A stretch of DNA of 64,000 nt. Source: Sphagnum compactum. Taxonomy: Eukaryota; Bryophyta; Sphagnopsida; Sphagnales. The translations under genes were made by a program, and so were the position numbers. The notes beneath the pieces are model-generated. The model was given only the letters and a program-made list of their open reading frames with translations. It made no database searches and was not told where the DNA came from. This document shows positions 35,561-48,258 of the stretch, piece by piece. Numbering within the stretch: position 1 is the first letter of the stretch; every line of letters begins with the position of its first letter. The stretch is taken from NCBI GenBank assembly GCA_965153455.1, contig OZ234502.1, forward strand, positions 7,347,495 to 7,411,494, read 5' to 3'.

Positions 35561-37530
35561 CAAGTGTTGTTCGTATGTAAAGACTATAATTCAATATTGA
35601 TGATAGCTTGCCATTCATTAACATTAGATCTTTTTAAGGCTTTTTTAATTGAATGAGCTCCACCTTTACAAATATATTTGCTAAGTTAACTTGATGTCTC
35701 TTGTTGTAAGTTTTTTTGGTTTGGGATTTTCCTTCTATGGATTCTATTAACCTTTTTACAAGTTGAATGATTATCTTAAGTCAATAAAAACTAGTTGGAG
35801 CATTTTGTCATAGATGAAATTTGTCATGTGTTGTTATGTGTGAAGTGACATCCTTTTGGGGCAAGTATTTTATATCATTGGAAGTGAATGAAAGTTGTGA
35901 GAAATCTTCAACAAGGTCATTATGAAAAAGTTGACCTTGTTGGGGTACTCCCAAACTTGTGGAATTGAGTGTTGGTTCAATTTGTAGAGATTTTGCAATT
36001 GGAAATGTAGGTTGTTCATGCAGAAATGGCTGCCCATTTGAAGCATTTTGATTTGGAGATGCTAGTTGCCCTTGTATGGTGGGGTTTTTGTTGAAAAAAT
36101 TAGGCTAAAGTGAAGTTTCATTTTCTTCTTAAGTCGTCTCTTGTAGGTATTGGTCTTCATGATGAGACTTTGCAAACCTTTCATGGGTGAAAGCATGGTC
36201 AAAAAAACTAGGGGCACCAAGGTAAAAGTTCTTGTCAAAATACTACAAATGACCCATGTCATTTTTGTGTTGGTTTATAACTTAAAAATTTGTATTTTGG
36301 GTCCCCTTTTTAACACTACATTTTAGATATAAATATATTTTGACTAAAAATTAAGTTTATATCATGTGTATTATGCATTCATACCTCCTATCACATAAAC
36401 ATGGACTTTTTTGTTAAAGGCACATTTTCAAAATCCATAATTTTCAGGGTTGAAAGCACTTTTGAGCCAAATGTATTTAGATCGATTATGAAAAAAAAAT
36501 CATCAATTCAATTCCTTTTTCCATTTTAATCATCAATGTTAAAATCCCCTCCAATTTTTAGAAAAAATGATGCACATTTGGTAGAAAAAAAAGACCTTTG
36601 AAAAAAACAAAAAGTATCCACTTATGAAATTTTAGTGCTTTGAACATGAAAAAACATTTTTGATTTGTGTCAAGCTTTGATGCTGTAAACTTTTCAATCA
36701 ATGGAAAATATTCCCAAAAAATTTATGACAATCCAAACTATTATGTTTCACTTGTGATCTTTTAAACATATAAAAATGTAATTTTAGGGAGGGTCCACTC
36801 ACTTGGGTGGTTCGCTCCTTTAACTGTGTTTTTACCCTTATGGGTAAAAACATAATAAAAAAAACCACGGTGACCAAGGTCGGAGTCCTTACCAAGGACT
36901 ATATTTTACATGTGTCCTACATGTAGTGGTCTATTAAATACTAGAACTATAATTTAAATGTAGTTTCTAAGAATAGATATTAATATTGAGACCAAACATG
37001 ACTTAAATAATAATAATAACTTCTTCTTTTTTCGCATGAAGATCTAGATTATAGTCAAACGTATAATTTTGTTTTTAACCGTGATGACAAATTTTGAACT
37101 TTTTTTACCATTGAGGATGTTTAGAATTAAAATCAACAACATCCGCTAAAGGATTCAATACATGTGCATTTTAAAAATAAACGCATATTGCCCTTCTTAT
37201 GAAATATATTAGAGCCCATAACAAATTTGAGAACATTTGATGAAGGTTTGAGTAACCAAAAACACATTCAAATTTTAAAGTCCTTAAAAGGACCTTGTCA
37301 ACAACTGTTTTGTGTATGACAAAAGACTCTAATAACATAATGAAATGACTCCAAATTCATAGGAGTGCAATTTCATGAACACCAAAACATAATTACAAAT
37401 TATGGATAAATAATTCATTAATGGTGATTTTTCAAAGTAATGTAAATGTAGTTTTAAGCATTGTCTACAACTTCCTTGGCTCCTTTTACTGTGTTTTTAC
37501 CCTTGTTGAAGATTACATCCTTGGATATGA

Positions 37531-37737
37531 CTATTTTTCTATCATGAGTGTACATAAGACGATAAACCTTAGACTTTTCATTATACCCAAGAAAGATACA
37601 TTCATGAAAATGTGAATCCAATTTGTGTCTTTTCTCCTTTTGAATAAAAACATGTGTTTACACCCAAAGACTCTAAGGTAAGATAGATTTGGTTGTCTTC
37701 CAAACCATAGTTCATAAGGAGTTTTATTTGTAGTCAC
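37531..37737 (-). pseudogene. Copia integrase C-terminal fragment
   Basis: MTTNKTPYELWFGRQPNLSY followed by LRVFGCK is the characteristic motif after the copia integrase core. The catalytic D-D-E core upstream is broken and not clearly readable. Confidence 0.85.
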
Positions 37738-38350
37738 AACTTTTGTTGGACTTCAATTTTGCAAGTAATTGGTTGTTAACAATGCTTCTCCCCAAACATC
37801 TTAGGTAATCTAGCATATGACAACATAGCTAAAACAACATTTATGACAGTTTTATTTTTTATTTTGAAACACCGTTCTATTGAGGTGTACATGCAATTGT
37901 AAACTTTCTTTTTATGTCTTCCTTTTGACAAAAGTCATTAAACTCATCATATTTGTATTCACCTCCATGATCTTAATTTGTTGATTGGTTTGTTTTCTCT
38001 ACAAAATTCTTATAGTGGAAAAATTTATCAAATGTTTTAGATTTATGTCTCATTATTTAAACAAAATGATATCTTGAAAAATCATCAATAAATGTGATGA
38101 AATACATGCATCTTGAATGTGTTCCTATTATAATGGACCACAAATATTAGAATGTACAAGTCCAAGAAGTTATGTAGCTCAATGAACTCCTTCTTTAGGA
38201 AATTTTCTTTTTATGTTGCTTGCTTTGTATGCAAGGTGAACATAAAGAAATTTCCTTGTCATCAAATGTTTCAATGTCAGTTGACATAACTTGTATTTGA
38301 TGTAGTCTCCTTTGACTTATGTGGCCTAGTCTTTTATGTTCATAGTTAAC

Positions 38351-38891
38351 CTAGTCAGCTATGTTACCATGTGTAATGGCAAGGCTAGCTATTACACTTG
38401 CATTAGCCTTGGTTGTAACACCCAACTTATCTAAATTAGATACTAATTTGCACATTGCATTCACTTCTCCTTGTTGATTTGTCAATGTACAAATGCCTAA
38501 TTTAATGTGTATCTCTCCACCAATCTTATCAAATTGCTTGGCTAAAAACAATTTTTTTCTTTCTTCGTCCAAGGACATAAAAACTATCGAGGATTTGTTT
38601 TTCTATCCCACTTATTAATGTGATTGTGACATCTCCTTGTCCTTGAATTCTATGTGAAGAATTATCGCCAAGATAAACTAGTAGATGATTGTTATAAACT
38701 TTATAATTTGTGAAGGATTTTTTTTCAAAACACATATATTGTGTTGCCTGTATGTACCAAGTACGATCCAACTTTTCCTTTATTATTAATGCAACCACAT
38801 AAAGCCTATGTTCTTTTGTAACAATGTTAAATTGATTGTTATGGTTATTATTAGCCTCAATTGCTAATATGGTTCTACAGTCTTTTATCAT
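38351..38891 (-). pseudogene. Copia gag-protease fragment
   Basis: Two overlapping frames read IATKEHR-like gag end, then TWYIQATQYMCFEKKSFTNY, YLGDNSSHRIQGQGDVTI and LFLAKQFDKIGGEIHIKLG. The usual protease site WYIDSGATxHM has lost the aspartate-serine-glycine, so the protease cannot be active. A frameshift splits the segment near 38,550. Confidence 0.8.
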
Positions 38892-39888
38892 GTGTCCTAA
38901 CTTTTAAGTTCTTACAATATAACCATTTTTTGGTAAAGAAAGGTCTCTTCATATCAAAGGTTTTAGAACTATTTTTTTCCTTTTGATTGGAAGAACTTTT
39001 TTGGATTCCTATTAAAGTTAAGCTTTTCGAGCATTATAATTAGGACCCCTTTTTCCTATATATAATGTTGATGTGTTATTTGAAGTTAGACTTAGATTTT
39101 TCATAAATGTTTACTCTTGTAATAAATCTGTAATTAAAAATTGTAATGTTAAGTTTGGTTGTCTTCTTAAAAAACTTATAGACATTCTATAACTAGGAGG
39201 CATGCTCGTCATTAGGACAAATATAGCTTCAACATCTAGTACTATTGTACCTATTGCTAATAGTTGTTCTAGATGAGATTGAAATATGTGAATGTGTTTT
39301 GTTACACCATCACTTTTTCACATCTTTAATATATGCAACTTATCCTTTAGATACATTTTGGTCACTGGTTCTTGAAACTCAAATTGTCTTATTAATTCTA
39401 CCCATGCTAAAGCCAACATTTGGCATGATTGAATATGTGAAATTACGCTATTTTCAAAGCAATTGTTAATAATTGTTAAAGCCAATGCATGTCTATCCTC
39501 CCATGCACTAATGCTTCTTGCTCCAATGGTAGGTAAAAGAGGAGTTATAGCAATTATTTATGTTGTTGTAGGTGCAATTAATTTGACTTCTAACTAACAA
39601 CCATAATTTTTCAACCTTGAAAATAAACGTAAGTCTATGTTTCCAAATGTTAAAATAAGATCCATTAAACTTTTAAACATGACTTGTATCTATCTTTGTT
39701 GTCATTTTGAGAAAATTTGTTATCACATTTTAAAACTTGAATTATTTCTTTTTAAAGTTCTTTTCCCTTTAAATTTCATGCTATGAATAATCAAGGATTT
39801 TAAGCATTTCTTATTCGTTTTCCTCACAAGTGTTTTAAGCATAATACTTGACACATAATGAAGACAAAAAATTAAAAGAAATCAAGAA

Positions 39889-39900
39889 GCTTTAATACCA
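39889..39900 (-). other. Copia primer-binding site (initiator tRNA-Met type)
   Basis: Minus strand TGGTATTAAAGC, two changes from the common plant copia site TGGTATCAGAGC, starting immediately after the LTR end. Confidence 0.8.
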
Positions 39901-40112
39901 TGTTGGATTTATAGCAACATACAGCTCGAAGAGAAAAATAATGTTTATCGTTGTAAAATGTATGTTTATTTATGAATCAACCTCAATTATATACTCTTGC
40001 AAGAGTCATCATTAAAGCTAAAGGTCATGTCTATATCTACTAAAGGTCACAACCTTACACGTGAAAGGTTACAATTAGTGTATTATAGTTAGTATATTAT
40101 ATAGTTCTAACA
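39901..40112 (-). repeat. Copia 5' LTR
   Basis: 212 bp, pair of the LTR at 33,308-33,512. The primer-binding site lies directly beside it at 39,889-39,900. Confidence 0.88.
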
Positions 40113-43100
40113 CTAGGTTTCCAAATATTTTGGCATGTTCAACAACTTCTTGGTTGGGGATTGGCATTCCGAATCATGCCAAAGTACATTTCAAAATGTC
40201 CAATTGGTTCCCAATTAAATCCCATAATCCCAATGTGAATCCAATTAAACTTGGCAAAGGCATCTAATTATTGGCTATGTTTGTAGCTTGCCCAATTCAA
40301 CCCAAACAATTGGTTAAATTTTGAACATGTTTTGGGAGGCTAATTTTATCATAAAACCCAAAGAAGAATAATTTATTACTTGTGCAAAAGAGAAACTAAA
40401 GTGGCCATTAGGCTTGGCAAATTACATACCAATGCAACCAATGTTTTTGAATTTTTTTTATTTTGACGTCCGATTTCTTTTTACCTTTTCCTTCCCACCT
40501 CTTCATTCTTCCTATCCCTCTCCTTTTTTCCTTTTTTACATTGTACTTAAATTGATATGATAATAGAACAAGTGATTATATCATTTGTTGCATGAAAACC
40601 TACCTCAAATGAATAACCAAGTGTTTCATATCAATTGGTTGAAGAAAATTAGTAGGATTAATTCCAAATTGTTGATTTTATTTTTCAAAAACTGTTGAAT
40701 GTTAACTGCAACATAGATTCCTAGCATACACATTTCACAAAATAAAAACATGAAATTCACCATATCAATATCTAAAACACATTGAAAGTAATCACATTTG
40801 GGGATTAATGAATTGTTATGAATGTTAGAAAAATGATTATGTTTTTTGCAATATCTAAATAAAATGTTATCTATAATGTATTAGAAAACTTTGGAAGGTT
40901 ATAGAAGGTTGGTGGTTGAAGGTGATAGAAAGTTCTAAGATGTAAATGGTTACCAATTTTATCATTTTTAAAAGGTCAACCTTCTACAAGGGTCATGGGG
41001 CCAATGTGTATAAAAGTTAATACCCAGGTTTCACTAAAGCAAGTTGTGATATATGTGTAACCTCATTCGAGTTTTTCCTTTGTGTTACATTCTTAAATAT
41101 TAATAAAGTTCTATGAGTGAGTCCATTGTCAAACACCTTGTTTTCTCTCTCATTCTTGAATATAAAGTTGATTTCTTTATTGAGTTTAATTCTATGTGCA
41201 ACATACATTAAACACTACAAAGACCAAAGCCTTACCATAATAATAAAACAAATTCCAAAATAATATTATCTCCAACCCCGCATAGTCTAACCCCATCATT
41301 ACATTGCATGCATTCCATCCACTAGATGCATGGTATTGATTTTGCACATGCCTTCAGAAATCATTTGCTTAGTAAACCTTTCACTTGTTTGCATGGATAA
41401 GTTTGAGAGATTATGCAAATGTGGATTTCATCTCTGAAAGGCCACAACCAAAAAAGGGGGGAAAGGCCACACCTTCCCTTTCTATAAATAATTTCGTCAT
41501 AATAGGTTCTGGTTGGCAATTGACATTTCATGCAAATTTTATGAACACTAAAATAGATGACAAATTTTGTCTCCTTTGAAAGTCAAATCTCCACAAGTGT
41601 TCCTTCAAAGCAAAAGGACCAATGTGCTATACTAATATAAAGGTGTGGGTCTAAAATCATTGTGGTGTTGTATCATTGTGGAAGTAAAGTTTTTTTGAAT
41701 TTATTAAACAAAAGTGATGGAGTATATTTACATGGAAGTATGTTCCAAAACTATTATGGTTTTTTTAATCTTGGTAACCTAAAGTCTGTGTTGAAGTTTT
41801 ATTCAAAACAAAAAGAACATGTTATACCCATATGAAGGTATGTCCCAAAATCATCATGATACATGCTATACCATGAAATCTCAAATCTTTATCTTTGGCT
41901 TAATTTAGTTTTAATGCCTAACACTTTTTAAAATTGAAATATCTAAAAGTATTATTTAGCTAGCATGGTGTAAAATGTCAAGCAAAGTAGCTAGTTTATA
42001 TGGTCACTTCATAAACAATTGTGGGTTTAATTCATCACTAGTCCCTGTTGGACATTATTTCATATATTTAACCCAATTATAAAAGAGGTCATTCTAATAA
42101 ATCTAAAATAATATTATGGATCAAACATTTGGGGGAGGGGGGCAATTATATTGTCCCCCTAAATTGGCAACTACACAATAATCATCCCCAAATTTGAGGT
42201 TGTGATCTTATAAGAACTTTGCCATTAAGTTACATTTATTTGATAAACTTATTTTATTTTATTTTATTTTTTCTAATAAAGTAAAAGCATATTTTATTGA
42301 AAATTTGTAGAATGAGTAACATGAATAAAAAAAGGAAATGATACTACCACCAACTTCATGTTAGTTTAACATGTTTCAATTGGAAGCCCAATTATTTGCA
42401 CCATGGGGCAAGATATCATGGACATGTATTGAGGCCATACCTCCCTCAATGGAATGATTAATAAAAAAAGAAGATTTCTTCAATGGTAAGCCCATTGGTT
42501 GGACGTAAAAAAACCAATTTCAACCAAAGTGAAGGCCTAAATTAGTTAACAAACCTTCAAAATTCCTTTAAAATGAACTATTTGAAACAACCACATGAAA
42601 TAAAAATTGATGATGTTAATGATGTGTTTTGGATGGTTGTCCAAAGCTTGATATAATAAACCATCAACTTTTCCATCAATCCCACCTCCAACAAGTGGGA
42701 GCAAAAGATTGCCCATCAAACATTATCCATGTTGGATCTAGATTGTCAATTGTGTAAAACTCACTTCTTTTTAGGATTTTGAATTAAATTGTGTTTTAAC
42801 AAAACCATTTTTAAATATCAAATCATTTTCTCCTCATAATATAGAACTTCAATTTTATATGGACACTTTAATTTATAGTGTAATATGGATTTCAAACATT
42901 AATCTATCTTAAAAGCAATCATGGTGTCATGAAAAGATATATGGTTTGATTACTTAATTTCAACAATAATAAGACAAACACAATTTCATTTAAAACAAGT
43001 TTGGTGAAATAAGATCCCATTTTTATTAGGCTTAAGGATAAATGAAGATAAACAAATGCTCAAAATCAAAATCAAATAATGTTCCTTTACAAAGGACAAG

Positions 43101-43728
43101 GTTTGACAATGTTTTATGATTGATGACCCAATGCTTGAAAATTAAAGAACATGTTTCCTTATTAAGACTTATGATGTAATGATGAAATAAACTAGATTTG
43201 GCCTTGAGATGAGTGGTAGAGAATCTAGTTACAACTATATTGTTGGCCTTACATAATTTGCCTTTAACTTGTAATGTTTGTCTCGACATTCATTGATCTA
43301 TGGGTTCATAAAGACAACAGCCAAGTTTAATGAAATAAAATTTTATTAGTTACTTTACCACCTTGCATATTTTGTTGTAAAATTGTATATTTCAATTCAT
43401 GTTTTCTAGGGTTATAACTACTATATATTGAGATGTGGGTGAGTCACATGTCGCAAAGGAGCTCCAAATGTTATAATTGAAATTGTAGTAAACCTTGTGA
43501 TTTATTGGAGTTGGTTTTGAAGTTTTCTTATTTTTCAAAACTTCAAATATTGATTAGCTTCTTCAATTTGTAATGAGTGTGTGGGCATGGTGAAGAGCAT
43601 CATGGAGTTTTGGTCTTCAAACATTATAACCTCATTACAATCTTCAAGTGTGGCCTTCTTGTAATCATGTGTTTTATAGCCTTAGCTTTAGTTCTCATAA
43701 TTCAATTTCACCTTTTTGTCATTCCTTG
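40113..43728. other. AT-rich intergenic DNA, nothing recognised
   Basis: No supported gene, RNA or element ends found between the copia and CACTA insertions. Confidence 0.5.
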
Positions 43729-44178
43729 CACTAGTAGAAATTGGCCAAAATGTAACCACTCTATTTGCAACTACATGCGATTATTAGTTATTTGCAACTA
43801 CATTTGGCCATTTTTGCAACTATTTTTTAGTTGTTCATCCAAAAACAACAATTTATGTCCCATTAGTTACAAATGTGACCAATTTAGTTCCAACCCTATG
43901 AATATACAAAGGTGTATTTTGTGAATTTTAAGGAATAGAATTGGGTGTATTAATATTTATAAATGTATATTTTGAATGTATAGGAACAACCATATTAGAT
44001 GTGTATTCAAGTATTATTATTAACATAAATGTCCTCGATATTATGGTTACACTAAATAGTGTATATTTTGAGTATATTAAAATTTTATGTAAGATTTTTG
44101 TTAAATATATTGTGCCCATAATACAAGTTTATCCAAACCATCTTATTATACTTCTTAAAATTATTACAAATGACATTT

Positions 44179-44325
44179 ATTATTATTATTATTATTATAA
44201 TATTATATATTTATATAATTACGTATAATAAAAAACTAAATTTCAATATTATCTTTGGCTAAAATTTTAAAATAACAATATCTTATTACATAATGATGAT
44301 GATGATGAGATGATGATGATGATAT
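44179..44325. repeat. TTA and GAT microsatellites inside CACTA element
   Basis: (TTA)n at about 44,179-44,203 and an interrupted (GAT)n at about 44,293-44,322. Confidence 0.8.
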
Positions 44326-44741
44326 TAGAATGATAAGAAAAATAATTTCATAATTACTGAAATAATTATTTAGAAATCAATATATTATTAATATTATTAT
44401 TAGTAATCAATTATGAAATATTATTAGATTAATATAATAATTACTAAGGAATATTAATATATAGTTTTAAGTTTTTATATTTCACATTTATAATTGATAT
44501 TTACTAAGTATTAATAAGTGAATGATTATAATCAACTATTGATATATAATTTTTATTTTCAGTTTTATCATTTTATAGATTATAGTATTAATTAGAATGG
44601 AAATCTAATAAATTATTATACAAATGCAGAAATTATTTTTGAAGGAAAACTATACTTATTAAAAATATAAAATATGTATTTTAATAATTCATAAATAGCT
44701 TTAATGAGTGTATTAATAACATAAATAATCAAAATAAAATA

Positions 44742-45000
44742 GTTAACCCTTGGTTACCAACTAGCTATAATAATAATTGAATTAATGTTATTTTTACTAT
44801 TAAATATTTAAATTTATTATTCAATATATAAATGAAAAAATTGGAATAATTATAATAAAAGAGTTAACCTTGGTTACCAACTGGCTATAATAATAATTGA
44901 ATTAATGTTATTGTCACTATTAAATATTTACATTTATATTTATTATTCAATATATAAATTACAATAATAATGGGAATAATTATAATAAAATAGTTAGCCT
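44742..45000. repeat. Tandem duplication, period about 121-130 bp
   Basis: GTTAACC(C)TTGGTTACCAAC begins at 44,742 and 44,863, followed by near-identical AT-rich sequence. A third partial start (GTTAGCCT) lies at 44,993. Confidence 0.8.
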
Positions 45001-45506
45001 AAACTAGGTTTCAATTATATTATTAAATAAAAAACCTAATACTCAATATTTATAATTATTAAACATTAAATACTGAATATTTCAATTATTATATTAATTT
45101 ATTTGGTTATGAAATAATAATTCATTAGTTATAAATAATTATCTAATTATTTCAATATTAGCCAATTACTAATGAAATTGGTTGATAAATTATTATAGTT
45201 AACATATATTTAAAATAAATATTATTATCTTTAATGTAATTAATAGATTAACTAATATTTAGTAATAATTGATAATATAATTAATTCAATAATCATAAGA
45301 TTTTGATGATTATTATTATAAATAATTAGTTAGTTAGATAGTTTATAAAGTGAATTAATTAGTTTCTAAATTAGTTGTTAGTTAATTAATTATCAAGTCT
45401 ATTAATTTATTTTTTAATACTTTATTCATTAAATAATTAGTAATTTTATTAGTCAATTAGCTAGCTAATTAATTAGCTAGTTAATTGTCACTTACCTATT
45501 TAATTA

Positions 45507-45660
45507 TATATTTTTCAAAATAAAAATGAAAGCCAAAACATATGGGATAAACTTCTTAATTGTAAGTCAATTGCAACTAAAAATGTTTAATCACAAAGGA
45601 CTTGCAACTAAAGAGTTTATCCCATATGTTTTTACTTTCAATCTCATCTTGAAAAGTATA
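45507..45660. repeat. Large inverted repeat (hairpin), about 47-bp arms
   Basis: Arms 45,507-45,553 and 45,614-45,660 pair with few mismatches around a perfect core ACATATGGGATAAACT. The 60-base loop holds two TTGCAACTA motifs. A further GCATATGGGAT lies at about 45,704. Confidence 0.8.
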
Positions 45661-46326
45661 TAAACAAGGTGTTTTGTCTTACATTTTCATATTTAAAAAT
45701 ATGAGCATATGGGATGAATCAATAAAAACAACTTAACCCAAAATAAAATAAAAATATTCATGTATTTACACCTAACTACCTACTTCCCTAATTTGCCTAT
45801 CAATCTACTTAAGTAGGTATTTGGCTTAAGTAGGTAAATATGTCCTATTTAGATAGGTGTTTAGCATAATGGGTAAGTAAGTATATAGGTAGGTAGGTAC
45901 CTAGTCCAACGTACATACTTAAATATTGATTTAAATTTAATTTGGACAAATTCAATTAAATGTGCCACGTGACAAATTTATATTGCATCACGTGTCATAA
46001 TCTAAACCATCCAAACATAAAAATTAAACATCTTAGATTATTTCAAAATAATAATAAAATATTTTTAATTATTAAAAGTTGGGACATGTGGCAACACATA
46101 ACTTGTATTCATTGTTCACCAAAAAAGTTGCATTTTAGATGTATAAAATCAATCAAAGGATGAAAGCGTATTTTGTTGATTTTTTTCATCCAAAATTCAT
46201 TGTCATTTGTGACTAGTGTCAATGCGACTTATCCAATGCGACTATTAAGATTTCAATTACAAATGTTGCTTGCAACTAAAAATTAGTCACATGGACCAAT
46301 TGCAAAATGGCCATTTTCTACTAGTG

Positions 46327-47489
46327 AATTGGGTACTATTGAACCTTGTGCACAATGGTGTGTAATATCAATGGCAAATGTTTCAACATCCATAATCTCA
46401 ACTTTACCATTGTTTGTATGTAAAATAATAGAACAAGTTTTGTGTTTCATGAGTAAGGTCTTTTTCAATTCATTCCAAACATTTGCCTAGTAAAGACATT
46501 TCACAACATCAACCAATTGAATGACGGCAAAACACAAACCTTTTGATTGATTCAATTTGAACAACTCCAAAACCTTATCCAAGTTGTTTTTGACATCAAT
46601 TTTAGATTTGTAGAGCAACTCGTGCTTAAACAACTCCAAAATCTTTTGGCAAACATTGTGTTTGATCCCACCCTACTTAGTTTCAACAACCAATTTAACA
46701 TCTTTGCACAAGAACTAGGTCAATTCTTGTTGTAGTGTTCATATACTCAATCTCAAAATGTGGCATTCTTTTTTCCATTCCCTAGTTTTGGATCTTGCAA
46801 GATGGGTAACAAGGACCTTTTTTTCTTACCCATATGGAGTCCTTGGCCTTATTGCCCTTATGACCATTCGATGGAACTATTTGATCCTTAGTCCCACATG
46901 AAACATCATAGATCTTGTTCATCATGTTGCCAAATGTTGGTCAAAGCCCTTGCAATTAGCCTTATTTTTACCTTACAATTTTCATTAGAAAGTGATATAA
47001 AAAACTTAAAAATTGAAAATGAAGGATTTTGGAGCATTTCAATCACCAAAATTGAGAAAATAGAATAAAATGCATCAAATTCATATATTTATTTTTCAAT
47101 GTGTAGGCATAAATATAGAAGGTTGATTAAAGATTTGTACTTCATATTTGGATTATACCCAAATTTGGTTAAATCTTCCTAGTGAGAATGGTCATTTTTT
47201 ATATCTTCCTATGGATGCTCATCATTTAGGTTACATTTAAAACTCTTTAAAAAAAACCATTGCTTGTAAGCTTCCAAAGAAATATCCTATCATATTCAAT
47301 ATTGCAATGTGGAGGTCCAAGGAAGGTTTTTTCTTTAGTCCTTAGCTTTAATTCTTTTCAACAATCTTGATGCAAGTTTGGGACGCAACTGACCTCAAAT
47401 ATAACTCTTTAAAGGCCTTGGGTGAACCAGCACCTACATTGGTACCATGGTAAGAACACTAATTTGTTTTAGTTTTTTTTTACCATGGT
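46327..47489. other. Intergenic DNA, nothing recognised
   Basis: Short frames only. A direct repeat of AACTCCAAAA(C/T)CTT occurs near 46,562 and 46,631. No gene supported. Confidence 0.45.
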
Positions 47490-47593
47490 AATAATCCCAT
47501 CCCAAGATTAGATCATGGTTTCTGAATCCAAATTTAACATTTCCTGGGTTAAATGTGGTCACTAAAAGGCCTCACTTAAGAAGCCGAAGGTAT
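47490..47593. repeat. Dispersed repeat interrupted by gypsy insertion
   Basis: Shares ordered blocks with 24,755-24,880. Its 3' side continues after the gypsy element at 54,722 (GTACCAAGG). Confidence 0.55.
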
Positions 47594-48258
47594 TGTAACT
47601 TGATGTAATTAGATTATTACTTATGTAATTACTTAATGTTTAAGTTTGGTAATTTATTTGGTGGTTGGATTTCATAATTTAATTATGTTTGGCAAGTCAT
47701 CACCAATATAAGTCATAGTTTCTATTAATGTGCATTGATTCACACATGATAATTCATGTGAAAAATCTTTTTCACGTTATTGTGCATTGACTCACACATG
47801 ATAATTCATGTGAAAAATATTTTTCACATTATAATGCATTGATTCACACATGATCATTCATGTGAAAAATCTTTCGCACATGGATGTGCATGTTGAATTA
47901 CATGGGAGCCATGTGATGTGTAGACTTTAAAATTTTTTTTATTTAGTTTCCTTTTGGTTAGTATATAAGTGAATGTTTGTGACCTTTGGAAAAATGCTTT
48001 CATTTGAAGAGAACAAGTTGTTGTATGAGTGCAAAATTTTATGAAAATAAAGTTGTGAAGGGAATTGAAATTTGAGTCTTGAAAGGTTTTGGCATAGTTT
48101 ATGATTTTGTGAAATCTGTAGTAGGATAATGGTGTGGCATAATAGTTACAAAAAAAATAGAAAGGTGAAAGGATATTTGTGTAAACAAGAACATAAATTT
48201 CCATAGCTATGTAATAAACATACATAATTTCAATCCTATATTCGCTTGTTGGTTTACA
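47594..48258 (+). repeat. Gypsy 5' LTR with three 52-bp units
   Basis: Contains three tandem units starting at about 47,730, 47,782 and 47,834, each GTGCATTGA(T/C)TCACACATGA followed by TAATTCATGTGAAAAAT. The 3' LTR has fewer, explaining its shorter length. Confidence 0.85.

Larger units (their letters stand above)
33308..40112 (-). mobile_element. Degenerate Ty1/copia LTR retrotransposon, both LTRs present
   Basis: LTRs of about 205 and 212 bp begin TGTTGGATTTATAGCAACAT and end in TGAGAACA-free TTCAACA or TTCTAACA (read on the + strand). Flanks TTAGG and CTAGG are a one-mismatch 5-bp target duplication. Read on the minus strand, the primer-binding site TGGTATTAAAGC follows the 5' LTR, and a purine tract AGTGGGAG precedes the 3' LTR. 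Gene order on the minus strand is gag/protease remnant, integrase, reverse transcriptase, RNase H, which is the copia order. All frames are interrupted, so the element is dead. LTR divergence visible by eye implies an old insertion. Confidence 0.9.
43729..46326. mobile_element. Non-autonomous CACTA (En/Spm) transposon
   Basis: Both ends carry CACTAGTAGAAA as inverted repeats (43,729-43,740 and 46,315-46,326), with similarity continuing into a TGGCC block. The motif TTGCAACTA occurs at 43,765, 43,792, 43,814, 45,571, 45,602 and 46,270, always on the + strand. Most copies are close to the ends, as expected for subterminal transposase-binding repeats. The 2.6-kb interior is extremely AT-rich and has no transposase frame. 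Direct flanks are TTG and AAT, so no intact 3-bp target duplication is visible. Confidence 0.82.
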
